Shown here piece by piece: positions 15,954 through 25,497 of a stretch of 64,000 bases of DNA. The notes below the pieces were generated by a model. It had not been told where the DNA came from. It saw nothing but the letters and a program-made list of their open reading frames with translations, and ran no database searches. The stretch spans positions 61,397-125,396 of the forward strand of contig DUBB01000012.1 of assembly GCA_012960535.1 (NCBI GenBank), in the 5' to 3' direction. Both the position numbers and the translations under genes were made by a program. Position 1 is the stretch's first letter, and each line of letters begins with the position of its first letter. This DNA is from Gammaproteobacteria bacterium. Its GTDB lineage: Bacteria; Pseudomonadota; Gammaproteobacteria; Pseudomonadales; Azotimanducaceae.

Positions 15954-18107
15954 ATGATAGTCATGAAGAATATAGGTGTTGAAACAAAATATGTGGCAAT
16001 GTTTTTCGTGGGGCTACTTCTGACGTCATGCTCCGATGAGCCGGTATTGAGTCTTCCTGAGGACAGGCACACCAATGAAGGTGCGATTGCCTCTACTGCT
16101 GATATTGATGCTCAGTTAGAAGAGCAGAGTTTAGTTGGGGTCTGGGGGGCAAAAGTTTTTGAAACAGAAACCGAACTCCTCATACGCGAGCAAGCACCGT
16201 CCGCTGCCACAAGCGGTAAACCCACTGAAGCTCTAACAGAACGTAAAGCGTACTTCGGTGACTTGCATGTGCATACCACCTACTCTTTTGATGGTTATGC
16301 TTTTGGCACACTTGCTACGCCCTATGATGCCTATCGTTTTGCGAAGGGTGAGGCAATTGCTAACCCAGCTGGTTTCAAAATGCAGTTGTCACGCCCGATG
16401 GATTTCTATGCCGTGACGGATCATGCAATGTTTTTGGGATTGGTGAAAGCAGCTGCTGACACTGGAACAGAATTTTCAAAAAATGAATTCTCAGAGCCAT
16501 ATCATGATCTCAATGCACCTGACAATATGGGTGCAGGTCTGTTCAGCATATTGAAACGACTCTCGACATTCGCTTCATTCTTGCCTAACGCCATTGAGCA
16601 GATCACTTCCGGTGAACTGGATCGTAATGAAGTACTGGGCGTTGTGAGAAGTGCATGGAGTGATTCGATTGATGCTGCAGATCAGTTTAACGATCCCGGT
16701 AACTTCACCACATTTGCGGCCTACGAATATACCACCAGTACATCAGATATGGGCAACTTGCATAGAAATGTCGTATTCAGAGGAACAGATCAACTGCCGC
16801 GTGAGCCATTTTCCCGATTTCATTCGGTTAATCCTGAAGACCTTTGGCAATGGATGGATGATCTTAGAGAGAAAGGCGTTGAAAGTCTGGCAATACCCCA
16901 CAATTCCAATGGTTCGAACGGACAAATGTTTAAGCTTGCTGATTGGGCCGGTAATCCGTTGGATGATGCTTACGCAAAGCAGCGCATTCGAAATGAGCCT
17001 ATCGTTGAAATCACGCAAATTAAGGGCACATCGGAAACTCACCCGATTTTATCGTCGCGGGATGAATGGGCAGGTTTTGAAATTATGCCATATCGGGTTG
17101 CGACTAACGCTTTAAGTAAGGTTGAAGGATCTTACGTGCGCGAAGCGCTGTTAAATGGCATCGCGCTGGAGCAGCAAGGTATGGCGAACCCTTATCAGTT
17201 TGGCTTTATCGGTTCAAGCGATACCCATTCAGCGGCAAGTCAAAACAGTGAGTCAAACTTCGTTTCAAAATTGGCTTTGCTGTCAGGCACGGCAGAACAG
17301 CGAGGCTCCGTACCACAAACCGGTCTCGCAGGTGAGTTTGGCTACCAGGTGATGAAAGTTTTAGGGCGTGGCGGTTCGCGAATTAAAATTAACGGAGACG
17401 TTTATAGCGGCGGTGCGCCCCCTACGTTTGGTGCTTCAGGATTAGCAGCAGCGTGGGCGGAAGAGAACACCAGAGAATCTCTTTATAGCGCTTTTCGCAG
17501 AAAAGAAGTATTTGCGACATCCGGGCCACGTATGCAAATACGTCTGTTTGCGGGTTATGGTTTTGATGAGGGCATGCTGACGGAAGCCGACGGCATTGAG
17601 CGAGCGTATGCCCAAGGTGTGACTATGGGAAGTACGCTTTCACCTAATAATTCTGATGAAGGCGAGCAAACAGCTGGGCTTACTGCGCCTGGTTTTCTGA
17701 TTATGGCCTCGGCAGATACAGAAAGCGCACCTTTGCAACGTTTACAAATTGTTAAAGGCTGGATCGATGCAGAGGGAACTCACGAAGAGGTTATCGATGT
17801 TTCTTGCGCAGGTGGCGCAAACGTTAATGCAGAGACCAATCGATGCCCAGACAATGGTGCCAAGGTTGATATCAGTGATTGTTCCATTAATGCTGAAACT
17901 GGCGCAGGACAATTATCGGTCTTGTGGCATGATCCTGAGTTTAAGCCAGAACAACGCACTTTCTATTATGCCCGAGTAATAGAGAACCCAACCTGCCGCT
18001 GGTCAACATGGGATGCAGTTCGCGCAGGTATAGCGCCGCGCCCTGATCTGCCCACTACTGTGCAAGAGCGTGCCTGGTCATCGCCCATCCACTACTTGCC
18101 AGAATAA
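15954..18107 (+). CDS. DUF3604 family lipoprotein, copy 2
   Basis: 717 residues, clearly a tandem paralogue of the preceding protein: it shares GDLHVHTTYSFDGYAFG, DFYAVTDHAMFLG, IPHNSNGSNGQMFKL, ITQIKGTSETHP and GSSDTHSAASQN. Lipobox LLTSC near residue 26. It carries a longer linker before the first metal motif. Start at 15954 or at the second ATG (15963) cannot be decided; both give the same signal peptide. Likely in one transcript with copy 1. Probable periplasm-facing metal-dependent hydrolase; substrate unknown. Confidence 0.85.
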   Translation: MIVMKNIGVETKYVAMFFVGLLLTSCSDEPVLSLPEDRHTNEGAIASTADIDAQLEEQSLVGVWGAKVFETETELLIREQAPSAATSGKPTEALTERKAYFGDLHVHTTYSFDGYAFGTLATPYDAYRFAKGEAIANPAGFKMQLSRPMDFYAVTDHAMFLGLVKAAADTGTEFSKNEFSEPYHDLNAPDNMGAGLFSILKRLSTFASFLPNAIEQITSGELDRNEVLGVVRSAWSDSIDAADQFNDPGNFTTFAAYEYTTSTSDMGNLHRNVVFRGTDQLPREPFSRFHSVNPEDLWQWMDDLREKGVESLAIPHNSNGSNGQMFKLADWAGNPLDDAYAKQRIRNEPIVEITQIKGTSETHPILSSRDEWAGFEIMPYRVATNALSKVEGSYVREALLNGIALEQQGMANPYQFGFIGSSDTHSAASQNSESNFVSKLALLSGTAEQRGSVPQTGLAGEFGYQVMKVLGRGGSRIKINGDVYSGGAPPTFGASGLAAAWAEENTRESLYSAFRRKEVFATSGPRMQIRLFAGYGFDEGMLTEADGIERAYAQGVTMGSTLSPNNSDEGEQTAGLTAPGFLIMASADTESAPLQRLQIVKGWIDAEGTHEEVIDVSCAGGANVNAETNRCPDNGAKVDISDCSINAETGAGQLSVLWHDPEFKPEQRTFYYARVIENPTCRWSTWDAVRAGIAPRPDLPTTVQERAWSSPIHYLPE

Positions 18108-18161
18108 GCTCGTGTGTAGTGGATCTTTGTGTAGTAGACCTTTAATGACAAGGGTAAGAGA

Positions 18162-19154
18162 GTGAGCTGGTTGGTCAGAGTTAACAAACCGTGGCTGCAT
18201 TTTATTGTGCTGGGTGTGATTTTTTATCAGCTACAGTCTGCACTCTTTCCAGAACCCAAGTTGGTGATTGGGCCTCTGAGTGAGGCGCGAATTGCTATGC
18301 TCGGAAAACAGTGGCTGACCAGTACTGGTCGACAGCCTAGTACGGAACAGATTGCAAAGTATGTTGCAGTAGAGCTTGATCGCGATATGCTGCTACAGCG
18401 AGCGATTGATCTCGAATTCCATCTACACGACTCGATAGTCTTCCAGCGCCTTGTTCGCAATATGAGGTTTATCCAGTTAGCGAAAAACAAATCTGATGCT
18501 GAGCTTTTTCATCAGGCGATAGAAATGCGAATGCATCTTGATGACGAAGTTGTAAAACGGCGGCTAATACAAATGATGGAGCAGCGGTTACTCGCCAATG
18601 CGTCTGCAACGAAACCGAGCGCCAAAGAAATCGAAGCAGCTTTCATTCGAAGAAAGGATGAGCTGCAACATCCTCCACTGTACTCGATTGAGCATCTATT
18701 TTTCGCATCCGAAGGCCAACATGACGCAGCATCCGTTATTGCCACAATCACCAAACAAAATCTCGGTATCCAGGAGGCGAGAAAACTGGGGTCGCCGTTT
18801 TTACAGGGGCATCAGTTTGTGAGACAAACACCTGGTCAACTGTCACGAAATTTCGGTAAAAATTTTGTCGTTGGGTTAGCGGAAGCGTTGCAGAAATCAG
18901 AATTGGCCGAATCTGGCGATAGTGGATGGCTAGGTCCGATAGGCTCAGCTTACGGCCTTCATTATGTCTGGCTCTCTGAGTTTAAACCTGCTCGTGATGC
19001 CGAACTAGAGGAAGTAAAACAGCAATTACTTACAGACCTTGAATACGCCGCAAACAAGCAAACATTGCAATGTGCCATAGCTGTGCTCAGGGTTGAATTT
19101 GATGTGCAGGGCAGGGCGCTTAAAGAACCGGGTGAAGAGGGAATCTGCAAATGA
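18162..19154 (+). CDS. Membrane-anchored PpiC-type peptidyl-prolyl isomerase
   Basis: 330 residues. One N-terminal membrane segment (WLHFIVLGVIFYQL), a helical SurA-like N-domain, then a parvulin/PpiC-like domain around residues 150-275 (SIEHLFFAS, GWLGPIGSAYGLHYVWLSEF). GTG start with AAGAGA upstream. Ends in a 4-nt ATGA overlap with the HupE-like gene, so the two are translationally coupled. Its place between secreted DUF3604 enzymes and a membrane protein suggests a dedicated periplasmic foldase for them; that role is inference. Confidence 0.75.
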   Translation: MSWLVRVNKPWLHFIVLGVIFYQLQSALFPEPKLVIGPLSEARIAMLGKQWLTSTGRQPSTEQIAKYVAVELDRDMLLQRAIDLEFHLHDSIVFQRLVRNMRFIQLAKNKSDAELFHQAIEMRMHLDDEVVKRRLIQMMEQRLLANASATKPSAKEIEAAFIRRKDELQHPPLYSIEHLFFASEGQHDAASVIATITKQNLGIQEARKLGSPFLQGHQFVRQTPGQLSRNFGKNFVVGLAEALQKSELAESGDSGWLGPIGSAYGLHYVWLSEFKPARDAELEEVKQQLLTDLEYAANKQTLQCAIAVLRVEFDVQGRALKEPGEEGICK

Positions 19155-20206
19155 CTACTCTCTCTCGAATTGTAGCTCCACTGGTGCTGTTTGTTGCGCT
19201 TCTACATGCTGGTACGGTAGAAGCACATCGTTTTGCGCCGTCATTGTTTAAGCTTGTTGAAACCTCTGATCACACCTTTAATATTGTTTGGAAGACTCCA
19301 ACAGAGGCAACGAGCAATATCCCATTGCGACCAGTATGGCCCGTTAGCTGTCTTGTGAAATCTGAAAACCCTATCCTGCGTGAAGGCACCGGTACCGTTT
19401 CAAGTTGGACGCTCGATTGTGGGCCGCTTGGCAAAGATGGTCTTGTTGGTCAAAAACTTGGTGTAACAGGTTTGACAGAGAACCAGGCGTCAGCCATGGT
19501 GATGCTTTCCTTACGAGATGGGCGTAGTTACCAAAGCGTGGTTAATGCTGAAGCGCCGGACTTTTTGGTACCTGCTCAACCAAGCCAATCAAAGGTGAAG
19601 ACGGAATACTCTGTTTTGGGTGCGGAGCATATCTGGGAGGGTATTGATCACTTGATGTTTGTCTTTGGTTTGCTATTGCTGGTAGGCGGTGGCGCTCGTT
19701 TATTGTGGACCATTACCGCTTTCACCGTAGGGCACAGCATAACACTGGCCCTGGTTACGCTGGGATTCCTTACGTACCCGGTGTCTCTGATAGAATTTGT
19801 CATTGCACTGAGCATCTTTGTGCTGGCACTAGAGCTAACCCGAAAGGAGCAAGACCATCCCCATCAGCGTTTAAGTTTATTTAAACGCCATCCCTGGTGG
19901 TTGGCGGGCGGCTTCGGATTGTTACACGGCATGGGTTTTGCTAGTGCGCTGGCTGAAATTGGCTTGCCGCAAAGTAATGTGCCGTTGGCATTACTCTTTT
20001 TTAATATCGGCATTGAAGTTGGCCAGATTGCTTTTGTGCTTCTCGCAATTGGCGCATGGTGGTTGCTCAAGACTCTACTTGGCAGTGCCGTCTTTGCCGA
20101 TCGAATTGTAATCAGACAAGAGCGACTGCTACCTCTACCTGTTTATGTGCTTGGGGGCACTTCAGCCATGTGGTGTATTGAGCGCGGATTGGAAGTGTTG
20201 GGTTGA
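19151..20206 (+). CDS. HupE/UreJ-family membrane protein
   Basis: 351 residues. Signal peptide ending near VEAH, a soluble extracytoplasmic domain (about 25-150), then about six or seven membrane segments. The first membrane region has GAEHIWEGIDHLMFVFGLLL with the conserved EH and DH, followed by TVGHSITL and FGLLHGMGFA, the histidine motifs of HupE/UreJ (nickel/cobalt permease-like) proteins. It could supply or remove a metal for the metal-dependent DUF3604 lipoproteins. Last gene of the four-gene operon. Confidence 0.8.
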   Translation: MTTLSRIVAPLVLFVALLHAGTVEAHRFAPSLFKLVETSDHTFNIVWKTPTEATSNIPLRPVWPVSCLVKSENPILREGTGTVSSWTLDCGPLGKDGLVGQKLGVTGLTENQASAMVMLSLRDGRSYQSVVNAEAPDFLVPAQPSQSKVKTEYSVLGAEHIWEGIDHLMFVFGLLLLVGGGARLLWTITAFTVGHSITLALVTLGFLTYPVSLIEFVIALSIFVLALELTRKEQDHPHQRLSLFKRHPWWLAGGFGLLHGMGFASALAEIGLPQSNVPLALLFFNIGIEVGQIAFVLLAIGAWWLLKTLLGSAVFADRIVIRQERLLPLPVYVLGGTSAMWCIERGLEVLG

Positions 20207-20548
20207 GAGCATTGGCAAAGTTTCCGACTGTTGAACATGCTTTATAGGAAAACCCAGGCTGTTGAAGTGGTGTTATGGTAGGCTGTACGTCGTCAGACCA
20301 TATGGGACCACTAGCACTAAATTCTAAGAGACACCTTACTCATAGGAGACTATTGACCTTGCCCGCAGGTGCCTGAGCCACGCAGACGTGCATGGATAGC
20401 TCTATACTTGTCCGAATTAGTAAAACTACCTAAATGAAGGAGTCCCATCTGCTGAAGTGGGGGTACCCGGCTGATCCAGCCCGCTCCACTGGAAATATTG
20501 GATCCGGATTTTCCACCCAGGCAAAAGTCTGCATCGTTGGAAAAAGGC
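20207..20548. other. Convergent spacer holding repeat copy 3
   Basis: No gene. It contains repeat copy 3 and, at 20259-20272, a short extra match to the element's right-end sequence (CTGTTGAAGTGG). It separates the HupE-like gene from the convergent third DUF3604 gene. Confidence 0.5.
20285..20470. mobile_element. MITE-like repeat, copy 3
   Basis: About 186 nt. Left end GTCGTCAGACCATATGGGAC; interior TGCCCGCAGGTGCCTGAGCC then CACGCAGACGTGCATGGATA; right end AAGGAGTCCCATCTGCTGAA then GTGGGGGTACC. Same orientation as copies 1 and 2, and the most compact copy. Confidence 0.72.
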
Positions 20549-22426
20549 TTATTGAGACGCCGACCAGATTGGTGAAGACCAGCCTCGCTCTTGTACCGTC
20601 GCGGCTAAGTCGTCAGGTAAATCCTTACCGGCGCTGTTGGCGAGCAAGGTAGTCCAGCGGCAGGTCGGATTCTCCAGCACGCGCGCATAATAGAACGCTG
20701 GTTGCTCAGCCGAGAAATCAGGATCGGAGAAGGTGACTTTTAGCTCTGTTGCGCCTTCATTGCCGGTGCGCTCGCAATTCTTAAGATCCACATCTGCAGT
20801 CGTGCTCTGACATTTACCATTGGCGTCCGGCAGCCGCTCGCTGGAACAGACCACATCCCAGACGCGCTGGTGTTGTTGACCGTTCTCTACCCAGCCCTTG
20901 ACGATCTGAATGCGATCGAGCGGCGGTCCGGCTGGATCCTGGATCGCCCACACCCAGAAACTCGGCGCTTTAGTAACAGCAAGATCAGATCCCATGGGTA
21001 CGCCGCGTTCGTACGCGAGCGCTATTGGATTGTCCTGGCCACCAATATCCTCCGGCAGGTCACCGCCGAAAAAGCGGATTCGCATGCGCGATCCGCTGGT
21101 GGCGAAAGTCTCGCGACGCTGCAGCGCATCGAAAATTCCAGCCCGGGTGTTGGCTTTCGCCCACACACCCGCCAGTCCACCAGGCGAAAAGCGTCGGATA
21201 GGCCCTGCTACCGGGTGATCAGCTTCTAAAAGTCGGCTTACAGCCATGCCGATGCCCTCAGCAGGTTTGAACCGGGCTGGAATACCGGACCGGGTGTTGC
21301 CGGGGTCGGATGAGTGTGTGTCCGTGGATCCTATGACGCCCAGTTTGTAGGGATTGAGTGCCCCCTCCGATCCGAGCATGAGGCCGTCAAGCAGCGCATT
21401 GCGCAAAAACGAACTTTCACTCGCGCAACGTCGATCACCAATCGATTCACAGGGCGGGAACGTGTTGCCGAAGTTGCAGTCCTCATCAGACGCGCCGACG
21501 CTGATCTGGCACTCAGAGTTTCCCTTCATCTGCGTCACCTCAAACAGACGTTCGATGCGGGCGCGTCTTTCGAGATCTTCACTGGTATAAACGGAACCAT
21601 CTTCGTCAGTGCGGGAAAAGGTAAGTCCCCATGAATAGTTGGTATTGTGAGGAATGGTGAGCACCTCACAGGGCGCGTTGCAGGCTGCGTCAAGCTGATC
21701 GAAAAAATCTTTTTGATTACGCACATCCAATGAAGAGATGGAGCGGGGGATGACATCGGTACCACGGAAAATGACGTTACGGTGCAACATGCCCATTTCT
21801 GTGAGCAGTGACGAAAACTCGTAGCCGATCAAGGCCGTAAACCGACCAGGTTCATTGTGTGCGTTAGCGACTACCTGTACCCGCTGCCAGGTGTCAGTCT
21901 CGTTGGCCTGGCACCGTGCGTCATCACCGCAAATATCGTATGAATGCGGCTGCGGTCGTAAACCTGCGGTGGCAAAGGCCTGCTTCAGCATGGTTGCTAT
22001 ATCAAGGTCCCCAGAGCGCATGTCGCGGCACCGCTGCAAGTCGAATTCGGGTGAGCCCGCCATCATGGTGCAAGGTAGGTGGACTTCGAATCCTTCGGCA
22101 TGGTCGGTCAGGGCTACGAAATCGAGGGGCGTTTGTAGTTGGGCTTCCGCGCCGGTTTGTAACTCGACTTTCTCACCTTTCGCAAACCGGTATGCTGCAT
22201 TAGGGCCAAGGCGGTTACCCCCAGCGTATGCGTCAGCGGACCAACTCGTATGCACGTGCAGATCGCCGAACAGCGCAGTTCGAAGTGGGAAGTGCTCGAC
22301 TTCCGATGTGGGTGTAGCTGCAGGGGGCGTTGAGATGTGCGTTTCCGGCACGCTGTCAGGATCAGAGCAGCCACCCAGCAAAAGATACAGGCCTATCAAC
22401 GTCATAACTCCCAATAAAGTACGCAT
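20549..22426 (-). CDS. DUF3604 family lipoprotein, copy 3 (divergent)
   Basis: About 625 residues. I chose the internal ATG at about 22426 because GGAGGAGA lies 6 nt upstream and it gives a clean signal peptide with lipobox LLGGC; a longer in-frame start (22519) lacks both. Motifs GDLHVHTSWSADAYAG, LDFVALTDH, IPHNTN, TQMKGNSECQ and GSTDTHSSDPG parallel copies 1 and 2. Several extra cysteines (CTMMAG, CGDDARC, CESIGDRRC) suggest disulfides and a separate history. It is convergent to the operon, so separately regulated. Confidence 0.84.
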   Translation of the reverse strand: MRTLLGVMTLIGLYLLLGGCSDPDSVPETHISTPPAATPTSEVEHFPLRTALFGDLHVHTSWSADAYAGGNRLGPNAAYRFAKGEKVELQTGAEAQLQTPLDFVALTDHAEGFEVHLPCTMMAGSPEFDLQRCRDMRSGDLDIATMLKQAFATAGLRPQPHSYDICGDDARCQANETDTWQRVQVVANAHNEPGRFTALIGYEFSSLLTEMGMLHRNVIFRGTDVIPRSISSLDVRNQKDFFDQLDAACNAPCEVLTIPHNTNYSWGLTFSRTDEDGSVYTSEDLERRARIERLFEVTQMKGNSECQISVGASDEDCNFGNTFPPCESIGDRRCASESSFLRNALLDGLMLGSEGALNPYKLGVIGSTDTHSSDPGNTRSGIPARFKPAEGIGMAVSRLLEADHPVAGPIRRFSPGGLAGVWAKANTRAGIFDALQRRETFATSGSRMRIRFFGGDLPEDIGGQDNPIALAYERGVPMGSDLAVTKAPSFWVWAIQDPAGPPLDRIQIVKGWVENGQQHQRVWDVVCSSERLPDANGKCQSTTADVDLKNCERTGNEGATELKVTFSDPDFSAEQPAFYYARVLENPTCRWTTLLANSAGKDLPDDLAATVQERGWSSPIWSASQ

Positions 22427-22501
22427 CGTTCTCCTCCACGTTTTTAGCTCGCAACATTCCGATCCGCTTATGGTCGGTGCTTCGTACGGAACCACTAGAT
22501 A

Positions 22502-22575
22502 GTGTCCGTCGTCAAACAAATGGAACAGATGAGCATTTCTTTTAAGGGAGTGTTCTGCTCATCGGTTTTCATCTT
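22502..22575. mobile_element. Isolated element end, inverted copy of 7743-7814
   Basis: A 70-odd nt segment beginning TGTCCGTCGTCAAACAAATG and including GTGTTCTGCTC matches the reverse strand of 7743-7814 with about 85% identity by eye. Its outermost bases also resemble the left ends of the 190-bp repeats. No transposase gene in the following 22576-22770 spacer. Confidence 0.55.
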
Positions 22576-22770
22576 ACGCAGCATGCCGTTGATAATGCAA
22601 ACGACGTTCTGCAAGGGTGTTTCGTTTGATTCTTTGTCTGTTTCTCAGTATTGAAGGATCAAGAGTATCCGCGAAACGGTGATGGGTAGGGTCAGGTTTA
22701 TTGTGAAGCTGATTAAGGCGAGCATTCTGGATGTATTAGAGCCCGCCGATTCTGCGAACAGGCTCTAGTA

Positions 22771-24534
22771 TCATTTGAAGGTTTTAACTTGAGGCTTTAA
22801 TGTCCAGTCTCCATAAACTGGGCTGCCGCCAAGCAAAGTTAGTAGAACTTGAGCATCTGAAATCTCATGGGCTGCTATCACAAAAAGATTTTGATCAATT
22901 ACGATTAAATCTGCTAGCTTGCCTACTTCAATAGACCCAGTATCTTTCTCCATAAAATTCACGTAGGCACTATTTATCGTGTATGCCGCGATTGCGTCAG
23001 CTAAATTTATGCGCTCACTATCAATGAATGCGTCACTGACATTAGTAAGAGGGTCTCTGCGAGTCACAGCAGTCTCAATTCCCAGTAGCGGATTTCCAGA
23101 AGTTACAAACCAATCACTACCAAAAGCAACAATTGCACCTGAATCAAGCACACTACCAATAGGATAAAGCCACCTGCTGCGTTCACTTCCCAGTTTAGGG
23201 GTAGTTAGTTCAGTAATAAATTTATCCGCCCATGCCCAATAGGGTTGAAAGTTGGCCACCACATCTAATTGCCGAAGCCGAGGAATATCAGCTGGATCAA
23301 AAAGCTGAAGATGGGACATATGATGACGGCTATCTCTCACACCATTAATCTGACGAGCAACTTGAAGAGAGTCTAATGAATGACGGATGGCAGCATCACC
23401 AATTGCATGGAAGTGAATTTGAAAGCCAAGTGCATCAAGACGTGTAACAATAGTGTCAAGTAGCTCTGGCGCAATTAAGAGGTTACCGCGATGATTATCA
23501 TCACGGTCAGTATAAGGCTCTAGTAGAGCCGCAGTATGAACTTCCATCACTCCATCGAGCCAGATTTTTACAGAGGGTGTATTAAATTGAGGTGTATTAA
23601 ATCGGTTTCGAGCTTCAATTATTCGATCGATTTGCTCTAGTCCCAATTCAGTATTCCAAACCAGCGCACCAACTACTCTAAGTGTTAGTTCGTCCAACTT
23701 GTCCATAGCTGCATAGGTCGGTCCGCCAACGTATGCCTCGTTTCCATCTAGCTTTAATAGTGCATCTTGTACAGTGGTTACACCGTACTGATTTAGGTAG
23801 TGCTGCCCGAATTTCAATGCAGCTTGCATTTGAGAGGTTGTATATGGCGGTCTTGTATCAAATGCAAGGTTCATTGCACTATTTTCTTGCAATGACCCGC
23901 TAGGCTCATTGGACCCGTCATATCTATCTATTCGGCCTCCTGGTGGATTGGGAGTATTGGCGTCAATACCAGCAATTTCTAAGGTCTTAGAATTAACCCA
24001 CAGCTGATGACCCGTTGCAGATTTCAATATTACAGGTCGATCAGAAATAACAGCATCAAGCATTTTTTTATCAGGCAACCCGTTTTCAAAAAGGTCCATA
24101 GTCCAGCCGCCTCCATCAACAAATGGAGCATCAGCTGATTGTTCAGCACAATTGGCCGCAAGGCGCACATAATCTTCTACCGATTTACCATCATGGAGAC
24201 TACAGCCAAGGTAGGCCATTCCCGCCTCAATCGGATGCACATGCGCATCCTGAAATCCCGGTAAAACCATTTTCCCATCCAGGTCTATAACCCGAGTATT
24301 TTGCCCTCTATATTCCTGTACGCCTTTGTTGGTGCCCACATAAACAATTTTATTGCCTCGAACGGCAACGGCATCAGCCCATGAACGATTGGCATCGACC
24401 TTGTAAATTTCACCATTTAGTAAAATTAAGTCTGCATTCTTGATTGATTGACCAGAAACATATGTTGTCGAAGAATTGAGCGAACAACCTGACAGAATTA
24501 GTAGAGCAAAAGCGAAGGGAATTACTTTGGACAT
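22771..24534 (-). CDS. Amidohydrolase family 3 (YtcJ-like) lipoprotein
   Basis: 587 residues from the ATG at 24534, preceded by GAGAGGAC; an upstream ATG at 24576 would spoil the signal peptide. Lipobox LILSGCS. Amidohydrolase signatures: DGKMVLPGFQDAHVHP (HxH metal motif), HFHAIGD, SHLQLF and FGSDWFVTSGNPLLG, and the C-terminal GSIEVGKLADLIVID. The YtcJ group hydrolyses cyclic or N-acyl amides; substrate not known. Lipidation means it acts outside the cytoplasm. Confidence 0.85.
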   Translation of the reverse strand: MSKVIPFAFALLILSGCSLNSSTTYVSGQSIKNADLILLNGEIYKVDANRSWADAVAVRGNKIVYVGTNKGVQEYRGQNTRVIDLDGKMVLPGFQDAHVHPIEAGMAYLGCSLHDGKSVEDYVRLAANCAEQSADAPFVDGGGWTMDLFENGLPDKKMLDAVISDRPVILKSATGHQLWVNSKTLEIAGIDANTPNPPGGRIDRYDGSNEPSGSLQENSAMNLAFDTRPPYTTSQMQAALKFGQHYLNQYGVTTVQDALLKLDGNEAYVGGPTYAAMDKLDELTLRVVGALVWNTELGLEQIDRIIEARNRFNTPQFNTPSVKIWLDGVMEVHTAALLEPYTDRDDNHRGNLLIAPELLDTIVTRLDALGFQIHFHAIGDAAIRHSLDSLQVARQINGVRDSRHHMSHLQLFDPADIPRLRQLDVVANFQPYWAWADKFITELTTPKLGSERSRWLYPIGSVLDSGAIVAFGSDWFVTSGNPLLGIETAVTRRDPLTNVSDAFIDSERINLADAIAAYTINSAYVNFMEKDTGSIEVGKLADLIVIDQNLFVIAAHEISDAQVLLTLLGGSPVYGDWTLKPQVKTFK

Positions 24535-24610
24535 TTTTGTCCTCTCAATTGACCAAATGATAATTACCTTAATCATAGTCGAATAGATCTGTTAATCAAA
24601 TCAGGGCTAG

Positions 24611-24814
24611 ATCGAGGTTGCTACTTATTCCGAACGTGCACGGGAATCCTTCCTACTGCTGAACGCCTTGTTTAAATTCGTCGCTTCTGACCCACTTCTT
24701 CCCAGCGAATTTATTGACGAATCACTCCGCAATGATTTCCACGATCACCTGGTCGGTTATCACAAATTTGGGACAAGGGCGTGGACCGAATTCTATAAAG
24801 ACAGTGTGCTGTAA
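24611..24814 (+). pseudogene. C-terminal scrap of a PaaX-like regulator
   Basis: The open frame between TAG (24608) and TAA (24812) gives ESFLLLNALFKFVASDPLLP and SEFIDESLRNDFHDHLVGY, resembling the end of PaaX-family regulators (RDPLLPxELLP). No start and no DNA-binding part. Identification is moderate. The rest of 24577-24928 shows no gene. Confidence 0.4.
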
Positions 24815-24929
24815 AAAGGGTGCTGACAAAAGTATAAGTAGTATAAATGGGGTATGAGGGAGGGGATGCGGAGGGGATGAGTGATTTACGCCAAACTGTA
24901 ACTCAAACCGATAGAATCGATCAGACATA

Positions 24930-24958
24930 AAAAAACCCGTGTAAAAACAGAGGTTTAA
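24930..24958 (-). terminator. Rho-independent terminator after tRNA-Ser
   Basis: On the minus strand, AAACCTCTG and CACGGGTTT form a 9-bp stem with one mismatch, followed by a run of T. It lies 11 nt beyond the tRNA 3' end. Confidence 0.7.
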
Positions 24959-24968
24959 TTAAAGTATA

Positions 24969-25059
24969 TGGCGGAGAAGGAGGGATTCGAACCCTCGATA
25001 CGCTATTAACGTATACACCCTTAGCAGGGGCGCGCCTTCAGCCACTCGGCCACTTCTCC
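24969..25059 (-). tRNA. tRNA-Ser(GCU)
   Basis: 91 nt with encoded CCA. Acceptor GGAGAAG pairs with CTTCTCC; a long class II variable arm is present; anticodon loop CTGCTAA gives anticodon GCU reading AGC/AGU. The csrA - tRNA-Ser order is common in gammaproteobacteria. Confidence 0.95.
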
Positions 25060-25151
25060 GTATGCTGTTCCGGGTGATTAATATCTATGTACTAATAAAA
25101 CAGATATGCCGCCCTGAACCGCGGCGGCATAATATCACATCATGGGGGAAA

Positions 25152-25367
25152 TCAAACGTCGCTATTGCGATTTTCTTGATTTTCACCTGTATTTCCAGCA
25201 TTTTTTTCATCTTGAATTCTTTGGTAGATTTCTTCTCGATGAACAGCTATCTCTTTGGGAGCATTAACGCCCAATCTCACTTGATTGCCGCGGACGCCTA
25301 GCACGGTAACTGTAACTTCGTCACCTATGATAAGAGTCTCACCCGCTCGCCTTGTTAAAATCAACAT
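25152..25367 (-). CDS. csrA: Carbon storage regulator CsrA
   Basis: 71 residues, the usual CsrA length plus a short polar tail. [15 protein letters not shown] at the N-terminus and [18 protein letters not shown] carry the RNA-contacting Leu4 and Arg44 region. It is a homodimeric post-transcriptional regulator binding GGA motifs in mRNA leaders. It sits between lysC (131 nt upstream) and tRNA-Ser, the standard gammaproteobacterial arrangement. Confidence 0.97.
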   Translation of the reverse strand: MLILTRRAGETLIIGDEVTVTVLGVRGNQVRLGVNAPKEIAVHREEIYQRIQDEKNAGNTGENQENRNSDV

Positions 25368-25497
25368 TCCCTTCTCCCCTATAATATCCTATACACCCCG
25401 TTGAACCGCCTGTCAAAAACTACCGTCTGCTGAGCATGGAATTCAGGTGATTACCCTTTGACAAACCTTAACAGCTTGATCTATTCATAATTACATT

